Below, piece after piece: positions 5,441 to 8,616 of a stretch of 8,616 bases of DNA (within the stretch, counting starts at the first letter, position 1; the number at the start of each line of letters is the position of its first letter). Origin of the DNA: Candidatus Aminicenantota bacterium (GTDB lineage: Bacteria; Acidobacteriota; Aminicenantia; UBA2199); NCBI GenBank assembly GCA_020355945.1, contig CP070627.1, positions 1,250,184 to 1,258,799 on the forward strand, written 5' to 3'. The notes beneath the pieces are model-generated. The model was not told where the DNA came from. It did not search any database and worked only from the letters and a program-made list of their open reading frames with translations. Both the position numbers and the translations under genes were made by a program.

Positions 5441-8400
5441 TTAAGAGGCTTTGAAAGACGATGGAGATTGATGAAATTTCTCTTTAAAACATTGAGAAAA
5501 ATATTGCGGGTTGGAAAAACCAGCCGCCATTGCCACTTCCGTGACATTGCCGTAATTGCTTTTCAATAACTGCGCCGCCCGCTCTAAACGATAAGACAAA
5601 ATAAATTGATTGGGCGTCTCCCCGGTCAATGCCTCTACCTTGCGGTATAAAGTTGATCGCCCCATGTAAAGCTTCTTGTATAACATATCTATATTAAATT
5701 CCGGGTCTGATAAATTCTTCTCTATAATATCCTGGAACTCTTTTAGAAATGCGTCGTCCACGGATGATACTGAAATTTCAGCAGGCAGAAGCATCTTTTG
5801 ACGCTGGATTCTTAATTGTAACTGCCGACGCAATTCAATCAAATTCTTTATCCGAATTAACAATATTTTGGTGTTAAATGGCTTGGTGACATAATCATCA
5901 GCCCCGGTTTCCAAACCCCGGACAATACTCTTCTCCGAGGCTTTGGCTGTTAAAAGTATAATAGGAATATGACTGGTTCTCACATCTTTTTTTAATTCCC
6001 TGGTCAATTCAAACCCATCTGCTTCCGGCATCATAATATCACTGACAACCAGGTCAGGAATGATCTCTTTGGCCTTTGTTATGCCCTCTTTCCCGTCACA
6101 GGCTTCTATAACGGTATATTCCGGCTCAAGGGGGTCCCGGATGTATTTCCTGACTTCGGCATGATCCTCTACCACCAGGATTACATTTTTTTCCTGTCCC
6201 GGGGTTTTATCTCCAGGGTCTGTATCATGTTCAACTTCAGCGTCTTCTTCTCCCTGGTCTCCCGGGGTCATATAAAGGGTTTTAAGTTCTTTTTCTTTTT
6301 GAAGCCGGGGTGGGATTTGGGCCGCGGTTACGATTTCGTTGGGTTTAAGATGTTCCTTGCCCATGGGCAGCCGGATTTCAAATTCGGTTCCTTTTCCTTC
6401 CCGGCTGTGGACCTCAATGATGCCGTGGTGCAAAAGGACGATCTCTTTGGCCAGCGCCAGACCAATCCCGGTGCCGGTTTGTTTGCTGTCTTTGGTATTC
6501 TCCGCCTGGTAAAAACGGTCGAAAATGTGGAGGATTTGTTCCTGTGATATGCCGATTCCCGTATCTTTTACGGATATTTTAATGTAGTCATGGAGTTCCC
6601 GGCTCTCTTTTGCGGGTCCTGGTTTTTCCTTTACTATTGATACCGTGATGGTTCCCTGGGGTGGGGTGAACTTGAGGGCGTTGATCAAAAGATTATACAT
6701 CACCTCTTCCAGCTTATGCGCATCAAAATAAAGTGATATGTTATCTTCTTGCGGACGAAACTCCAGTTCCAGTTGACTTTGCCGGGCCAGCGTATGGAAA
6801 GATGCCAGTATTCCTTTTAAAAAGGGGACTATATTCTGATAAGCGGCTTGCAGTGCCATTTTTCCACTGTCTATCCTGGTGAGGTCCAATAATTGGTTGA
6901 TGAGGGTAAGCAGCCGCTGTGAATTACGCAGCATTACGTTTAGTTCCTTTTTTTGTTGTTTATCCCGGGGGTTGGCCAGCATTTTTTCCAGCGGACTCAT
7001 GATCAATGTCAGGGGGGTGCGGAACTCATGGGAAATATTGGCAAAAAACCTGGATTTTACCTTATCCATCTCTTTGAGTTTTTCGGATTGTTCTTTTAGT
7101 TCTTTTGTTCTCTCTTTAACGGTTTGTTCGAGTTTTAGTTTTTCCTTTTCCAGTTGAATGGAACGCCGCCATTTGACAATAAAGAAAATCAGCATGAAAA
7201 TCACAGCGGCATACAACAAAAACGCCCACCATGTCCGGTACCAGGGCAGCAAAATTTTAAATTGAAAAATATCTTCACGACCTAAACGGTCGTAAAAATT
7301 TTTTGCCCGCACCCGGAAGGTATAGAGACCCGGTTCGAGATTGGTGTATTCCTTTTGGGTTTCCGAAGTCCATTCAGACCAATCGTGGTCATACCCTTCC
7401 AGGAAGTATTGATACTTTTTTGCCCATTCATCCTCGAAGAAAGGCGCGGCAAATTCAAAGCGGAGGTTTCTTTCATCATAGGCAAGAGAAACAAAACTCT
7501 TTGATTTGGCGTCATTATCCATACCTATTTTATAACCGCCATAGACCGGGTTTCCATTGGCGAATACCTTTCGGACCAGGGCTGAGAAATCAAGATCGTC
7601 ATTTTCTTTTATCCTGGTATCGTAATGGACGAGGCCGCTCATACCCGCCAACCAAAGGGAATATCCATCATCATCGGGGTAGATTTTGTTCATAAAGCTT
7701 CTTATCTTATGGATACCCCTGTAAAAAGACTTCGACTGGATAACATAGGAGCCGTCCGGCTGATGAATTGCCTGATAAGTTCTGCCTTTCGAATTAAACC
7801 AAATATTTTTATTTTTGTCTTCAACTATGTTAAGAATGAATTTTTCTTTTTCACCTCCGGCAAATTCATCCCCTAACGTAAAGTCTGGGACAAAAGTTTT
7901 ATTTTTCTCATCAAAACGAAATATCCCTTTATCAGTAGAAAATATAACATGGCTGGCAGCCCAATAAAGAGAAAAATATTTTATTGAAAGTGCTTTTGAA
8001 AGATCAAATTGCGTCACAACAGGATTATTAATTGTTCCAGCGATGGGAAAATCTACTTTTATTGTCCTGAGGCCTGTCAGCCATAAATTTCCTTTTTTGT
8101 CTTCAGCAATGCTGTTTACTATCCAGTATATATTTCCAAAGTTATTTTCTATTTCCCATTTCCCGGTTTCTCTATCAGGGTATAAAGAATACAATCCACG
8201 GTGTGTTCCGACCCAGATACGATTTTTATCCTTTTTAGATTGCAATAAAATTAAAAAATAGTACGGGATATCAACATCAACCCGGTTGATATTATTCCCG
8301 GGTCCAACCTGGAAAAGACCACGGGATGCCATGACTAAAAGAGAGTCGCCAATTGAGAGCATGGATGAATAATAATTGGATAAACCAGGAACAGGAACAG

Positions 8401-8616
8401 GAAGGAATTTACCGGGAGATGTGAAAGAATCCGGGGGATCGAGATAATACAACCCTCTTGTTGTTTTGACATATAAAACGTTATGGTGCCTTATAACAGC
8501 TCTAACCTCTCCCAGTAAAAGCGATCGATTATCATAGATTGAGATTGGAGAATTATATTCTATTTTTGAAATGCCGCTGGGCAGCCCTACCCACAAATTA
8601 CCCTGGAAATCCTCGA
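5441..8616 (-). CDS. Hybrid two-component sensor kinase/AraC-type regulator (HTCS), N-terminus beyond the window
   Basis: The frame stays open to the right edge. Just before the in-frame TTG at 8596-8594 it reads EDFQGN, making EDFQGNLWVGL, a typical propeller-repeat sequence, so the real start is outside. Numbering from that TTG, residues 1-365 hold two-component-regulator propeller repeats (for example NRIWVGTHRGLY at 125-136 and YSLWLAGMSGLVHYD at 312-326). A Y_Y_Y domain spans about 375-440, a membrane helix 456-474 and a coiled coil 478-515. HisKA has its phospho-acceptor His523 in ISHEFRTPLT. HATPase has its N-box at Asn639, DTGIG at 678-682 and GTGIGLALAK at 708-717. The receiver has Glu810/Asp811, phospho-acceptor Asp853, Thr883 and Lys905, and the AraC-type HTH spans about 953-1049. 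All catalytic residues are present, so it should sense a periplasmic ligand and act directly on DNA. Such proteins often control glycan-use genes, but none is adjacent here. It ends TAA at 5441-5443. Confidence 0.95.
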   Translation of the reverse strand, partial: EDFQGNLWVGLPSGISKIEYNSPISIYDNRSLLLGEVRAVIRHHNVLYVKTTRGLYYLDPPDSFTSPGKFLPVPVPGLSNYYSSMLSIGDSLLVMASRGLFQVGPGNNINRVDVDIPYYFLILLQSKKDKNRIWVGTHRGLYSLYPDRETGKWEIENNFGNIYWIVNSIAEDKKGNLWLTGLRTIKVDFPIAGTINNPVVTQFDLSKALSIKYFSLYWAASHVIFSTDKGIFRFDEKNKTFVPDFTLGDEFAGGEKEKFILNIVEDKNKNIWFNSKGRTYQAIHQPDGSYVIQSKSFYRGIHKIRSFMNKIYPDDDGYSLWLAGMSGLVHYDTRIKENDDLDFSALVRKVFANGNPVYGGYKIGMDNDAKSKSFVSLAYDERNLRFEFAAPFFEDEWAKKYQYFLEGYDHDWSEWTSETQKEYTNLEPGLYTFRVRAKNFYDRLGREDIFQFKILLPWYRTWWAFLLYAAVIFMLIFFIVKWRRSIQLEKEKLKLEQTVKERTKELKEQSEKLKEMDKVKSRFFANISHEFRTPLTLIMSPLEKMLANPRDKQQKKELNVMLRNSQRLLTLINQLLDLTRIDSGKMALQAAYQNIVPFLKGILASFHTLARQSQLELEFRPQEDNISLYFDAHKLEEVMYNLLINALKFTPPQGTITVSIVKEKPGPAKESRELHDYIKISVKDTGIGISQEQILHIFDRFYQAENTKDSKQTGTGIGLALAKEIVLLHHGIIEVHSREGKGTEFEIRLPMGKEHLKPNEIVTAAQIPPRLQKEKELKTLYMTPGDQGEEDAEVEHDTDPGDKTPGQEKNVILVVEDHAEVRKYIRDPLEPEYTVIEACDGKEGITKAKEIIPDLVVSDIMMPEADGFELTRELKKDVRTSHIPIILLTAKASEKSIVRGLETGADDYVTKPFNTKILLIRIKNLIELRRQLQLRIQRQKMLLPAEISVSSVDDAFLKEFQDIIEKNLSDPEFNIDMLYKKLYMGRSTLYRKVEALTGETPNQFILSYRLERAAQLLKSNYGNVTEVAMAAGFSNPQYFSQCFKEKFHQSPSSFKAS

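Noticed and set aside
7303..7695. Plus-strand ORFs inside the sensor-kinase gene (also 6161-6547, 6879-7157, 7625-7876, 8043-8261)
   Set aside because: All lie opposite an intact frame with complete conserved domains, and their translations show no domain or plausible ribosome-binding site.
8594..8596. TTG as the true start of the sensor kinase
   Set aside because: The frame continues upstream as EDFQGN in a propeller-repeat pattern to the window edge, and HTCS proteins normally have several hundred more N-terminal residues.

Overview
The window is 8.6 kb of bacterial DNA, AT-rich, and carries seven supportable protein-coding genes, two of them cut by the window edges. The mix is a periplasmic-propeller hybrid two-component regulator, an exported six-bladed beta-propeller protein beside a tiny exported cysteine peptide, and intergenic repeats of the 'CACGGATTT' and 'TGCCTGGCAC' types. 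I associate this mix with large genomes of environmental, Gram-negative-type phyla such as Candidatus Aminicenantota or Bacteroidota. That placement is an inference; there is no rRNA or marker gene here to settle it.

Left block (1-1593, minus strand, transcribed right to left): a 64-residue exported peptide with a C-terminal two-cysteine tail, then a gap of about 235 bp holding a MITE-like inverted repeat and a perfect 14-bp palindrome, then an exported six-bladed beta-propeller protein. The propeller's stop codon overlaps, as ATGA, the start of another membrane-anchored or exported protein that runs off the left edge. The layout recalls the Bacteroides pairing of NVEALA-type small peptides with six-bladed propeller proteins, although the peptide has no obvious NVEALA motif. 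It is the best candidate here for an undescribed system.

Repeat-rich gap (1594-1982): a ribosome-binding site and possible weak promoter for the peptide gene, an A9T8 tract, a REP-like 'GGGGACGGTGC' segment, a 'CCTCTGCG...CCGCGGTTAA' repeat, and an inverted repeat around TTTGCCTGGCAC.

Middle block (1983-4502, minus strand): a two-gene operon behind a near-consensus sigma-70-type promoter. It encodes an exported helical protein of unknown family and, 6 nt later, a 620-residue membrane protein. The membrane part has ABC-2/DUF3526-like topology. The cytoplasmic C-terminus looks like an ABC ATPase whose catalytic motifs have eroded.

Divergent region and regulator (4503-5402): a gap of about 495 bp with the operon promoter, a CACGGATTTA repeat element, and candidate promoter and operator sites for a plus-strand XRE-type regulator that starts with GTG. 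Its divergent position makes it a candidate regulator of the membrane-protein operon.

Right block (5441-8616, minus strand, convergent with the regulator): most of a hybrid two-component sensor (propeller, Y_Y_Y, membrane helix, HisKA, HATPase, receiver, AraC-type HTH), with its N-terminus beyond the right edge. No polysaccharide-utilisation or transporter genes lie next to it in this window, so its target is not visible.
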